The notes below the pieces were generated by a model. That model made no database searches, was not told where the DNA came from, and saw only the letters and a list, made by a program, of their open reading frames with translations. 64,000 nt of DNA from NCBI RefSeq assembly GCF_001761485.1, contig NC_090772.1, forward strand, positions 1,178,001 to 1,242,000. Reading direction: 5' to 3'. Origin of the DNA: Yarrowia lipolytica (lineage: Eukaryota > Ascomycota > Dipodascomycetes > Dipodascales). The position numbers were made by a program, and so were the translations under genes. Shown here piece by piece: positions 50,882-61,444 of the stretch. The first letter of the stretch is position 1. Each line of letters opens with the position of its first letter.

Positions 50882-53712
50882 GGTGAACGTGGTCTTGACG
50901 CACTGGTAGTGTCCTGTCTGTCTTTTCTTAGATGTTGTGAGACTGAGGTCCGAGCAGACTAATGTTTATCTTCACACGTGATTAAGGTTGGTGTACATTA
51001 GGTGTGGTTTTAGAGTTTGGAATGTAGACTGGATAGTCACTGTAGTTGGACCTGGTGGAAAGATCGACGAGAACGGTGATTTGTTAAGGAAAAGTCGGCT
51101 TGGGGAGTGTATAGTTCGGAATTGTTGATAATTGGGTAATTGGGGGTGACTTGAGCAGAAAGTTATCTTAGAGCAACCATTTCTCTTCAATAGGGAAGTG
51201 GATTTTTAGGACATTCACTAGGTGGATGCTCTTCTGAAGCAGTCCGACGGAGGCACGTGATTCTTGAACTGCGAGAAAAATACAAGTCCCGGTACAATGA
51301 TCTTGCTTGGTGTTTTGATACCGGAAGAAGCCTTGTGATGTGGACAATAGGATCAACTTTTCAACTTGTCGTTTTCTCTCCTATCCTGGACAGTAAGTAC
51401 ATACCCTACTACTTGTACATAGTAGATTGAGGTGAAAGGTGAAAGTGGGCCATGTGATGAGCGAAGAAAGATGTCTGTGTCTACGAGCCCACAATGTTCG
51501 AGCTCCGTTTGTGTTCAACCGCATTTTTTTAACACCGCACTTGCTTCTTGAACACCACACTTGCTTCTTAGCTGACAGTTTGACTCTGAACTGGCCATCT
51601 TGTTTCAGCTCGTTTAGCAGACTCGTATATCGTGTTCCAAAGGTGTTAGAGAAGATTCACCAAGGGAGAAAGTTTGTTGCAACTGAGAGATGTGCGTGAA
51701 TACTTGTAGTCCCGTTTTTGTATATCTTCGGTCATGGGATGCGGAAGGGTTTCAACAGGGGTGATTGAGACAATTAAGATGTCGAGGGTTTCAAATTTCG
51801 GGATGGATCTACTGTCCATATACAAGAATAAGTGTCTTGACGACAGTACCAGAACACGGTATAATTCTGTTGTGTCCTGTCCATATCGGCGAGCCGAGGA
51901 ATGACAAGACTCGTACGTACTGTACTTGTACCGGTCCCTATACAACTCGTGCCCTGGAGAGCTTTCGGTGTGATTCTCATGAGTGTGCAGTATCAACTTC
52001 TGGCACATGCACAATTCATTCCAATCAGCGCAGTTTTGGCTGTAAAGAAAAGCGACATGTATCGAGTGAATTGCATCGGTTAGTAAACTTCATTGAAGCT
52101 CTTATTGTATCGTCATGTCATACAAAATGCTCCATGTGGGTCTCTAGCCCCTGTAGTCAAGTGGAGCTAAGATGTACTGTATCCACAAACATGAGTTCCT
52201 GTAACCATCCGTCGACACTCTAGAACCGTCTAGGAACTGCTGGGACGCTGTCAATACGTACGCTATTGGTAACGTTTTAATAGCGATAATAATGAGATAG
52301 TACGCACCCAGGTCGTCCTTAGACCCACGGTTGTCGTGAGTAGAGGAGTGAGTAGAGCCACGTTGAGGTACACGTGAGGACCACATGCGGTTGCCGATAT
52401 TGTACCTGTCTCAGTTCTCACAATGTCCGCTCTCACACCGTCACGTGTTGAGCACGCGCGCACTCCTCCCTCTCCTTGCAATCTGAAACAAGACTAACGT
52501 CCTGCATCCATAGTGGAGCGTCGGAGGCCCGCCGTTGCAGGACTAGCGTCGCACGAGCGTCGCCAAGGGCATCGGCGTGGTCCCAAACACCTCCTGGCCG
52601 CCGGACACTTTTGTCACCTGCAACCTGACCAGGGGACCCTCCTGATATCCGCAGCTCAGCGGTCCCGTCCATGTGTCTTTGGGTTTGGGGGACACCTGTG
52701 GGGAAGGCTGTCAGGCTGGGTGCTGTGTGCATGGTGAGAGTAAGGGGGCCACAGTGCGTTATTCCAAGTCACACCAGTTGTCTGCAAGCCCTGTCGCAGA
52801 AGGTACGAAGGGTGAAGGGTGAAGGTGAAGGTGAAGGGTGGAGGGTGCGACTGCGCTTATATAATTATTTCTGTTACAAGATGAAACACAAGGTGACAAT
52901 GTCGTACAAGTAAAAATGACATTAGGAGTCTGTCAAACAGGACGAGTTCAACAGGAATTACGATACATAATTTTGCTTCTCCTGATGCGGTACCGTCCAA
53001 GACCTCCCCTGCCTCGTGCCAACCCTGCCCTGTTACAACCTACGTGCTGCTGCTACACGTTATTGACATCCCTTCTCTGGGAAGTGAGTTCAAGGGGTGG
53101 TTTGGAATGGCAGGTGGATGGAGACAGTTGTGGGTAGTGGAGGCCATAGCGGGGTCTAGAGCGGTAATATGGCGCGTGTAGACGCCGTTCAGGACTTTTT
53201 TACCGCGTCTACCGCTAAATATACCAGCCACAGCTTCCTTGCACAGCCCAAAAACCGACTATCTCTCTGCCAGGACAAGCACACAAGGTTCAATCTAATT
53301 CTGGATCCTGTTAACCCCGTTTCGAGGTCGCATTGGGGCCAGCAATAATGCAAGTGCTATCACCTTGGCTTTGTAAAAGTGAGCAGCTGGCAACCTATCG
53401 TCCGGTAAAGACTCCATTTGGTTTCTCTCGCGTGTCTTATATGTAGTGAAGTGACGGTACAGTACCGTTGTGTTGGACCAGACCAGAGCCACGATCTCTG
53501 CACCTTGTTACATCTACAGTTGTTTCAACTGGACTTGCAAGCAAGGTGTTTGGCTCAAGCGACACTTACTTTTTCCCAACGCTCTTTTATGCTCTCTCCC
53601 TTAGCCTTGTCTTTACACTTTGGGCTCCGTGGTCCGTCATGGCCCAGATATATGTAGGTGTGGTCTGGCTATCTTTGGTCCACCTTTTCCAAGAGAATCA
53701 ACATCCGTCTCC
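50882..53712. other. Long intergenic region, 2.8 kb, no convincing gene
   Basis: ORFs here are short, begin at odd codons and lack codon bias. The region contains a GC-rich block (about 52490-52760) with a distant inverted repeat and an imperfect hairpin near 53160-53216, both discussed under findings. Confidence 0.45.
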
Positions 53713-54174
53713 ATGACTCCAAGATACTACTACGTTGCCATCATTGTGTGTGTGGTGTTCCTGGTGGTGCTCCTAGCGGTCTACTTCACTCGCCACTTTG
53801 TCCAGAAACGACGACTGCGAAATCAGTCAGCCAGAAGGGACCTGGAAGCCAACCAGATGGTGCAGCAATGGCGAGCCGTGCAAGAGCCCCAGCAAACAAG
53901 GCCAAAGTACTACAAGGAGCCTCTGACTACCTACATTTCCACCAGCTCTCAATCCACCAACCCTTCCACCTGGTCCTACAACTCGGACACCCTGCCTTCT
54001 TACTCCCACAGCGACGGGTTCGCTAGACCGTACTACTACTATCGTCAGGACGAAGGGACCGTTTCGCCGGCTGAAATGTGCCACATTTGTCAGAGACAGT
54101 TCAACGATACCGATGCGGTCAAGCAGGTGTTTGGAGGATTGGTTCATCAGCAGTGCTACTCATTGACGAGCTGA
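53713..54174 (+). CDS. Single-pass membrane protein with LPxY motif, unknown
   Basis: 153 aa from the ATG at 53713 (the longer frame begins at a TTG). Residues 1-6 are short and polar, followed by a strong membrane anchor at about 7-24 (VAIIVCVVFLVVLLAVYF) and then basic residues (HFVQKRRLRNQ), so the rest is probably cytosolic. The tail is Gln/Ser/Tyr-rich, with DTLPSYSHSDG containing LPSY, which fits the LPxY form of the PY motif read by Rsp5-type ubiquitin ligases. It ends with a CHICQRQF pair of Cys and a later Cys (HQQC), possibly a small metal site. No family recognised; an Rsp5 adaptor or cargo is an inference from the motif and topology. Confidence 0.65.
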   Translation: MTPRYYYVAIIVCVVFLVVLLAVYFTRHFVQKRRLRNQSARRDLEANQMVQQWRAVQEPQQTRPKYYKEPLTTYISTSSQSTNPSTWSYNSDTLPSYSHSDGFARPYYYYRQDEGTVSPAEMCHICQRQFNDTDAVKQVFGGLVHQQCYSLTS

Positions 54175-55218
54175 CAGACCGAGATGAAGCCCGGTGTAGT
54201 CGATGGACTAAAGCAGGCTGGAAACCAACCGACACCAAATGAGAAACTGACCAAATAAGAGACAACTAACACCGCCAACTACAGTGTCACTGACACCAAC
54301 TGTACAGTACGAAAGGCTACAATCAACCACTGTCGAGTAAAGCCCAAGTCTGGCACTTGAGACTTAGAATGTATAGGTAATGAATTACGAGTATTTATCC
54401 ACTATGCTGAACCCAACAGATCAAGGTATCCACACTCGTGCCTTGAACAGAAAACAGGGCTCATAGATAGTGCGTAGCACGAACCCCAAAGATCTTGGTA
54501 TATAATACCACACCTCTCTCACTCAACCCATCCTGCGTCACGTGATGATAATGTCCGGTAATGTAACTAAAGGACAAGAGGGGGAACTCTGGGTTCCATT
54601 TCAGATGGAGACTATGATAAGTGGGGTGATGTATAGCTGCAAGTAGTCATATTTTGAAAATCTGAGACTCCTGAACTAATACAATACGTATATATGGTTG
54701 TTTTTTTTAAACATATCATCGATATCCTTTCAGATGGTGTTGATGCTGAGAAGGTGTATCCTTTTTTCCAAGATTTTCCCCAGTTCAAAAAAATCAATAA
54801 ATTTAAATAAAAAAAAATCGAAACAAATTCGAATGAAATTTAAAAAATTCGAAAAATCAATAAAACAACATATCAAAATAAATGTATCCCATATTACCAC
54901 CATTGAGTCTCGTAATTACGTCATATAATACTTGTACCGCCCCATATTGAGATCTCCCTCCCGTGCGGCTCAACAATTAATAAAGTTTTCCAGACATACG
55001 CCCGATTCAAAACTTATTCAATAGTGGCAACCCGTCGATTTAGTGTCTACTGAAAGAGTAGAAAATGGCCACTATCGCTGTTATTGTAAGGAAAGTGTCT
55101 CTTATAACTCACGTGACCCGAAAAATACACTTGGCTTCCCCCATTATAGTGGCGAACTCATTTTGTATCGGTTTGGCAAAGTTCAGGCGTCAGGGTTAGG
55201 GTCCCACACCACCACAAG

Positions 55219-55233
55219 ATTCTAGAAGATTCA
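55219..55233 (+). promoter_or_regulatory. Heat-shock element upstream of STI1
   Basis: The sequence reads ATTCTAGAAGATTCA: three perfect, alternating pentamers (nTTCn-nGAAn-nTTCn), the consensus binding site of a heat-shock-factor trimer. It ends 81 bp before the STI1 start codon and 23 bp before a TATAA. Sti1 is a known Hsf1 target in yeast. Confidence 0.88.
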
Positions 55234-55255
55234 GCTGGGGTCTTGCAGGTTGGGA

Positions 55256-55260
55256 TATAA
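55256..55260 (+). promoter_or_regulatory. TATA box of STI1
   Basis: GGATATAAGAGGG lies 54 bp before the ATG and downstream of the heat-shock element. Confidence 0.65.
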
Positions 55261-55313
55261 GAGGGCTGCTGCCTTTTTCGACCCCATACCGAGACTCTGA
55301 AAGAACACTTAAA

Positions 55314-57516
55314 ATGTCTGCTGACGAAGTGAGTATTGAAAGGGAAATGCGACACTGGATGAGAATGCGACCCAGAAGAGAAGGTGACACAATTGGGGTG
55401 ATTTGGACCTGATTCGGTGGGTTTTTGAGTGACTTTGACACAGTCACGAGGCCATGATCTAGCTGTCCCTATAATCAATGGTTTTACAGAACTGTTGACT
55501 GTGGGACACTGTGGTGCAATGATGATTGTACGGTGGTGACGTGGTGATGGTAATGGTCCAAAGACCGTTCAATGATGGCAAACGTGACAATTGGTGTTGG
55601 ATTGTCTTGACATATTTTTGAGATGGACACGGAGTACTAGAACTCCCTTCTTATGACACTCCAACCATGTCGCTTTGATTGCTATCAATGGGTCCCACTA
55701 CCCCCATTGCCCGTCACAGTTTCAAACTCACATCTGACTGTGTCTGCTTCTGCCGTTATTCGCGGACCCCCAGCTTTCTCCCCCTGGCTCCATACTAACA
55801 CAGCTCAAAGCTCAAGGAAACGCAGCCTTTGCTGCTAAGGACTTCCCTACCGCCATTGACCACTTCACCAAGGCCATTGAAGCCTCTCCCACCCCTAACC
55901 ACGTGCTCTACTCCAACAGATCCGCCTGTCACTCTTCTCTGAAGAACTTCGACGATGCTCTCAAGGACGCCCAGTCTTGTATTGACATCAACCCCCAGTG
56001 GGCTAAGGGCTACGGTCGAAAGGGTGCTGCCCTGCACGGAAAGGGCGATCTGATTGGCGCCAAGGATGCCTACGAGGAGGGTCTCAAGCTGGACCCCTCC
56101 AACGCCCAGAACAAGGCTGGTCTGGAGTCTGTCGAGCGAGCCATCATGGCCGAGGCCCAGGGCGACGGCACTACCCCCGATATGGGTCTTGGTGACATGT
56201 TCTCCAACCCCGCCAATCTTGCCAAGCTGGCCTCCGACCCCGAGGTCAAGGAGTACATGAAGGACCCTGAGTTTGTTAAGAAGCTCGGCGAACTGCAGAA
56301 GAACCCCATGGCTGCTCTCTCAGGCATGCAGCAGGACCCCCGACTCATGAAGGCTATGGCTCTGATGCTCGGTATTCCCACCGACATGCAGGGCAAGGCT
56401 TCTGAGGACAAGGCTGCCCACGACGCCCAGCAGGACGTTGAGATGAAGGACTCTGAGCCGGCCAAGCCCGCCGAGGCCCCCAAGGCTGCCCCCAAGACCG
56501 AATCTAAGCCCGCCGCCGAGCCTGTGTCCGACGAGAAGAAGCAGGCCGATGAGGAGAAGGCTCTCGGAAACACCGCTTACAAGGCCCACAAGTTCGACGA
56601 GGCCATTGCTCACTACAACAAGGCTTACTCCATCCACGAGGATATCACCTACCTCAACAACCGAGCCGCCGCCGAGTTTGAGAAGGGTGACTACGAGACA
56701 TGCATTAAGACCTGCGAGGAGGCCATCACCAAGGGCCGGGAGGTGTTTGCCGACTACAAAGTGCTGGCCAAGTCGTTTTCGCGATGCGCCACCGCCTATG
56801 TCAAGCTCGATAACTTGCCCAAGGCTATTGAGCTGTACAACCGGGCTCTCACCGAGCACCGAACCCCCGATACTCTTTCCAAGCTGCGAGCCGCTGAGAA
56901 GGATCTTAAGAACAAGGAGACCCAAGCCTACATTGATCCTGCCAAGGCCGAGGAGGCCCGAGAGGAAGGTAAGGAGAAGTTTGCTGCCGGCGACTGGCCC
57001 GGCGCTGTTAAGGCTTACACCGAGATGATCAAGCGAGCTCCCGAGAACCCCATTGGTTATTCCAACCGAGCTGCTGCCCTTGCCAAGCTCATGTCTTTCC
57101 CCGAGGCTGTGGTTGACTGTGATGCTGCCATTTCCAAGGACCCCTCATTCATCCGAGCCTACATCCGAAAGGCTAACGCCTACTTTGCCATGCGAGAGTA
57201 CTCCAAGTGTGTGGACACCTGCACTGCAGCCCTTGAGCACGACAAGGAGGGCAAGTCCAAGGCCGAGATTGAGGCTCTGCAGTACAAGGCCATGTCTGCT
57301 CGATTCCAGGCCCAGGAGGGCGAGACTCCCGAGGAGACCATGGAGCGAGCTTCCAAGGATCCCGAAATCGTGCAGATTCTGCAGGACCCCATCATGTCGT
57401 CTATTCTCAACCAGGCTCGGGAGAACCCCGCCGCTCTGCAGGACCACATGAAGAATCCCGAGGTTGCCCGGAAGGTCCAGTTGCTGGTTGCCGCCGGTAT
57501 TATTAGAACTCGATAA
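55314..57516 (+). CDS. STI1: Hsp90/Hsp70 co-chaperone Sti1 (Hop)
   Basis: 575 aa in two exons: 55314-55328 (MSADE) and 55804-57516, with a 475-nt intron. The donor GTGAGT follows the fifth codon; the acceptor block TACTAACACAG ends at 55803, and exon 2 begins LKAQGNAAF. Domains in order: TPR1 (about 2-105, with GNAAFAAKDFPTAIDHF and YSNRSACH), the DP1 aspartate-proline domain (about 130-185), an acidic/Pro-Ala linker, TPR2A (about 225-330), TPR2B (about 355-460, YSNRAAALAKLMSFPEA) and DP2 ending AALQDHMKNPEV. The protein bridges Hsp70 and Hsp90 through their EEVD tails and passes clients between them. The long ORF alone lacks the first 38 residues; the small first exon supplies the start. A heat-shock element sits in the promoter. 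Confidence 0.96.
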
Positions 57517-59091
57517 GAGAATCGAAGCACGAAGCAGACAACGTCCTATGTTGAATTGCTGGGACTATGTACAGATGTTATTTAATGATATGTTTGAAGA
57601 TGTTTGAGGTAATAGATCAGTTGAAGAGTTTTTTTACGAGCAGCTGCAATACGTTCACGCAGTGTAAGTTAGCCGGTATTGATGTTGGAGTTCCTCACAG
57701 GTGCTGTTTGTACTGTATTACAGATACAGTAGTGAATTATATGTACTAGGCAGCTTGTTAAGGGTTAGAAGCAATCAAACCGTGTGTGTTCGAACGTTTG
57801 AACACTTCCGCACTGCTTTTGTCATTGGTTACATCTGAAAGCTACTAAAGTAGTGAGTCAACTTCAACAAAAATGTTACCGCTGAACGACCCAAAAGAAG
57901 GCAGTTGATAAAGAGAAACCTTGATGGAAGAAAAAAACCAGTCCCTTGGTGTGACATTCTTGTTAATATTGGTGTCTACTTATTGAAGATATAGTGAATA
58001 AACGACTTACAGTCACTTCTAGGGACACCACGTTCCGATAGTAGCGCACACCCTTCTGGTTTGTGCTTGCTCTTCTCCAAAAAGAGATTCTAGATCAGTG
58101 GATAAACCTATCTACTACGACCAGGATGGTTCCTCTCATCATTATATGAGGAATTGGCCAGGTATTACAACCGAGTATTACCTTCAACACTACTTTCTCT
58201 ACATTCTTTGAATGTAGGTAGTACTCCTAGCACAGCAGTAAAAACGAAAGTACAAGTGCAAAGTACATCGTATTCAGTTATTTCAGTAATTTTAAATGTA
58301 ATGTTCATGACAGAAATATCAGATTTAAGCTGGGTTGTTGGCGTTCAATCATTTTATTTATTCATTTATTCTAGCTCATTTCTATTTATTCTAGCTCATT
58401 TCTATTTATTCTAGCTCATTTCTATTTATTCTAGAGCATTTCTATTTATTCTAGAGCATTTCTATCTATTCTAGGGAATTTCGATTTATTCTAGGAAATT
58501 TTTTGTTTTTTCAATGGTAGGGAAATACATTTTGCTTTTTAAAAAAAAAGAAAATTGGATCTAGTGAATAATACTTTTTTTTTCTTATTCTAGGGAAATA
58601 CATTTCAGCTAATTCAGCTAGACAATGTTATTATACCCGGAAAATCGGGATTTGGATTCGGGTTGTTCTGAAGTGCGCAATGACATTCGTTGTTCGCTTG
58701 TTCACGTAATTTTTTTTTTTTTAATTTTATTATTTTAATGAATGCTTTCTTGTCTTTTTTTAATATTATTATTATTCTAATGATTCCGCGCACATGACTT
58801 ATTTGGCCCTTCAAAACGTCCTACGCTCTTTTCTTTCTCTGTAAGATCCGATCGCCTCTTATCTGCGGAATAGTTCTCAGTCGGTAGATTGTCGCTGTCT
58901 AATCTAACCGTTGCTCGCTGTCTGTAATACGTTCACAGGCTGGTGATAACTTGTCTTATTCATCATACATAAATGTCCTTCTTATACTACCATCCTCCGG
59001 GTGGGTCCCAGTTGGGAGCCACAGTCACACCTGCACGTGACCGGCACCATCCCAAGCCCTTAGTAAGCGACTTGGTCCTTACATTCTCAAC
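57517..59091. other. Intergenic, 1.6 kb, with repeats
   Basis: No coding-like ORF. Contains a tandem ATTTCTATTTATTCTAGCTC array (separate entry) and long T runs. Directly before the 5S gene I see no tRNA, so the 5S gene is not a tRNA-5S dicistron. Confidence 0.5.
58362..58612 (+). repeat. 20-bp TTATTCTAG tandem array with diverged end
   Basis: Seven or so 20-bp units of the type ATTTATTCTAGCTCATTTCT: the first three are identical, then AGAGC and AGGGA variants appear. The array passes into a diverged part ending TTATTCTAGGGAAATACATTTCAG, the same phrase as near 45525-45546. Confidence 0.85.
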
Positions 59092-59210
59092 GGTTGCGGC
59101 CATATCCTGGTGAAAATACGGCTTCCCGTCCGATCAGCCATAGTCAAGCACCAGAGAGCCTAGTTAGTATTGTAGTGGGAGACCATACGAGAATCCTGGG
59201 TGCTGCAATC
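59092..59210 (+). rRNA. 5S ribosomal RNA
   Basis: About 119 nt from GGTTGCGGCCATATC to GGGTGCTGCAATC, matching yeast 5S along its whole length: the GGTTGCGGCC 5' arm, TCCCGTCCGATCA, GTCAAGC, the AGTATTGTAGTGGG loop and the CTGGGTGCTGCAATC 3' arm. The ends pair as in 5S helix I. A T run follows as RNA polymerase III terminator. In this species 5S genes are dispersed through the genome, some fused behind a tRNA; this copy has no tRNA directly upstream and so must rely on its own internal promoter. Confidence 0.96.
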
Positions 59211-59211
59211 C

Positions 59212-59221
59212 TTTTTTTTTT
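59212..59221 (+). terminator. RNA polymerase III terminator of the 5S gene
   Basis: Ten consecutive T residues start one base after the predicted 3' end of the 5S RNA. Confidence 0.9.
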
Positions 59222-60151
59222 CGCTTCATGAGCGAAGCTTGTGGGGATGTTTTCCTTCTGTCGGGCTTTTGTTTTTCTGTGGGTCTCTTGTAATTTTCTT
59301 TGTTCCAATTTTAAGTTTCAATTTTAAGCTCATATAAGGTTTCTACTAGTGGGTCTATAAAACAATAACACCTCAAATAACAGTTTCTAATGGGAGTTTA
59401 AGTAAATTTAAAGATTGTAAATATACAGCCAAAGGCTTATTTTGTATTTAGATAACATCCGACTTACATCTCCACCTCTTGACGCCATTTTCAAAATGTC
59501 CGACATTGAGGCTAATGTAACCTTAACTGTATTAAGCTCGAATACGAGTATTCACTTGATACAAGTACAGTATTTCCTTTTGTTGAGTGGTTGTTGGAGG
59601 GGCGATTTTTGTGTAAAATAAAATATTGTGTGAATCTTCTTGATACTCTGAGAAAAATGGTGTACTTATTTTGTTCATAGTGATATATTCTGAGATTAAA
59701 TACCCTTGTATGGTGTTGTGCGATGACTCTTTTAAGACTGTTGGCGTAGTTTAACAGAAAAGATATAGATTATCTAAACACAAGTTGTAGACTCTTCATC
59801 TCCTTCCCTTGCTTTGCCTGACAAGATTTCCGAGTCTCGATCGCCAAACTGTGAGGTGAGGCGTCGACTAAAGATGGGTCTCGTCAGGGTTCATTGTCAC
59901 TTAATGAAAATCTGGCGACAACAAAACGGACCCTGAGCTTGGTAAACATTGAGCAGCTGCAAAAACTGAACTCGTTTCGAATTTTGAGAGTTGGGGGTTG
60001 CTACGAGACACCTGTGCGCTATGTTACCAAGACGGTGGACAAAGACAACATTTGTCCTCAACAGAATCAGAGCTGACGTCCAGAAGATCTCCTCTTGTTT
60101 CCGCACTGTTATCGATAATCTACAAAAGAACTCACGGACTCGGTCTCGTTT
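59222..60151. other. Intergenic, 0.9 kb, no clear gene
   Basis: AT-rich, with TAAAATAAAATA-type runs near 59615. A 60-codon frame at 59894-60076 has no supporting feature. Nothing else recognised. Confidence 0.45.
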
Positions 60152-60721
60152 ATGACATCCACTCTTGAACTCCAACACGTCCACAACACACTCCTTCAGC
60201 CGAACTCACACCTCGTTCGTCAACACGCCCTGTGTAGACGACACGATAGTCCACAGCTAGTTCTCCAATTCTTTCTTCAGCCAGACACTTGTCATTCCAA
60301 ACGCTGTTGTCTCCGTGTTAACAAAGACAGTCCTATTGAACATACTGTTTCACAGTTGCCGTCTGAATGGAGCGTTTCTATGGGCTCCACTTTCACTCTT
60401 GCCAATGAACACCAGCTTCCAGCACCTTTCAAAGTCAAAGGGACCCCTTCTCTGGGATCTAACCGGCTGAATGTGGTACCTGAATCTCGGAGGACGGATT
60501 ATTGTGAAATCCAAAAAGGCATTCACCATACCACTCCCCAAACCACTCCAAGAGAGCGTTTCAGACAATTCAAGTCTCCTGGGACCGGCAACATAGCGAA
60601 AAGCTATCGTGCAAGACTCCAACGACGAAGCTGGCAGTTACCTGAACTGTCTAAAATAGCAGAGACGCCTCCGAAGCTGAAAGCAAAAATTCTGTTGGGG
60701 CAATGGCGCACATCGACCTAA
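60152..60721 (+). CDS. Doubtful ORF, basic protein of unknown function
   Basis: 189 aa beginning at an ATG (TTTATGACA). The first third is His/Leu/Gln-rich with several Cys. The C-terminal half is basic (RERFRQFKS, KSYRARLQRRSWQLPELSK) and could bind nucleic acid. Codon bias is weak compared with the neighbours, and no domain is recognised. It may be a species-specific gene or a chance frame; I keep it because it is the longest ATG-started frame in the stretch and has no simple repeats. Confidence 0.35.
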   Translation: MTSTLELQHVHNTLLQPNSHLVRQHALCRRHDSPQLVLQFFLQPDTCHSKRCCLRVNKDSPIEHTVSQLPSEWSVSMGSTFTLANEHQLPAPFKVKGTPSLGSNRLNVVPESRRTDYCEIQKGIHHTTPQTTPRERFRQFKSPGTGNIAKSYRARLQRRSWQLPELSKIAETPPKLKAKILLGQWRTST

Positions 60722-61444
60722 CGCATAGACGTACAAGTAATAAATGATGCATAGATGTATAGAAGTCCTACCAGCGCCAAGACGTTTCAAGCTGAGCAAA
60801 AACAAGTCCAGCGTGGTACAAAGACGAGGTTCCGGGTGGAAGGGTGGCAGGGTGGGCGGGTTGCAGCTGGTAGGTACGGGTTCGGAGGCTTAGTGTTGAT
60901 GTGCATCAAGGAGCCAATCTTCGGAGGTTGTTGAAATGGACGTTATGAGTCGAATAGAGGGCCAGGGAGTTCGTGATAGCCGAGAAAAGCTACTACTCAG
61001 TCACTCTCACAGTTTTTTACACCTTTTATACATTTATTTATCCATTTAGCTGTTCTTTAATAATCGCCAAGAACCAAACAACGGTGGCTGCCAAACACAA
61101 TCAACCACAGAGTTCTCCCTTAATCGTGACTCTATCTCCTTCCTCGCGTATAGCAAGGTGGTTGATGCATTTATTATGTAGACAACAAAGGCATTGCTCC
61201 GCCTGAATCTCCGAGGATTGGCGAGAAGGGTTATTTGTGGTTATCAAAAGTTAAGAGGCTATAGGAGGATATTGGTCCGGTTGTCCGAAAGTGTGATGTG
61301 GATGTCGGATTTTAGTTATTTTGTGGCAGGGGTAAAAAGTAAAAAAATAATAGGCAGTCAAACTAATTTTTTTATAACATTTTAAACACATTTAATCCCA
61401 GTTTTTGATTTCAGTGAAGTTTTTCATCTATTTTTTACGTCTAT
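60722..61444. other. Intergenic, 0.7 kb
   Basis: No coding-like ORF; AT-rich near 61330-61440 before the 3' end of the transcription factor gene. Confidence 0.45.

Larger units (their letters stand above)
54175..55313. other. Intergenic, 1.1 kb, ending in the STI1 promoter
   Basis: AT-rich, especially 54690-54860 with poly-A/T runs. No coding-like ORF. The right end carries the heat-shock element and TATA box of STI1. Confidence 0.5.

Noticed and set aside
51765-52223. 152-codon frame rich in Cys
   Set aside because: Starts at TTG, overlaps other frames on the opposite strand and has no codon bias or motif spacing of a Cys-rich domain.
59000-59210. tRNA-5S dicistronic gene
   Set aside because: The 90 bp before the 5S gene do not fold as a tRNA; there is no A box, B box or acceptor arm.
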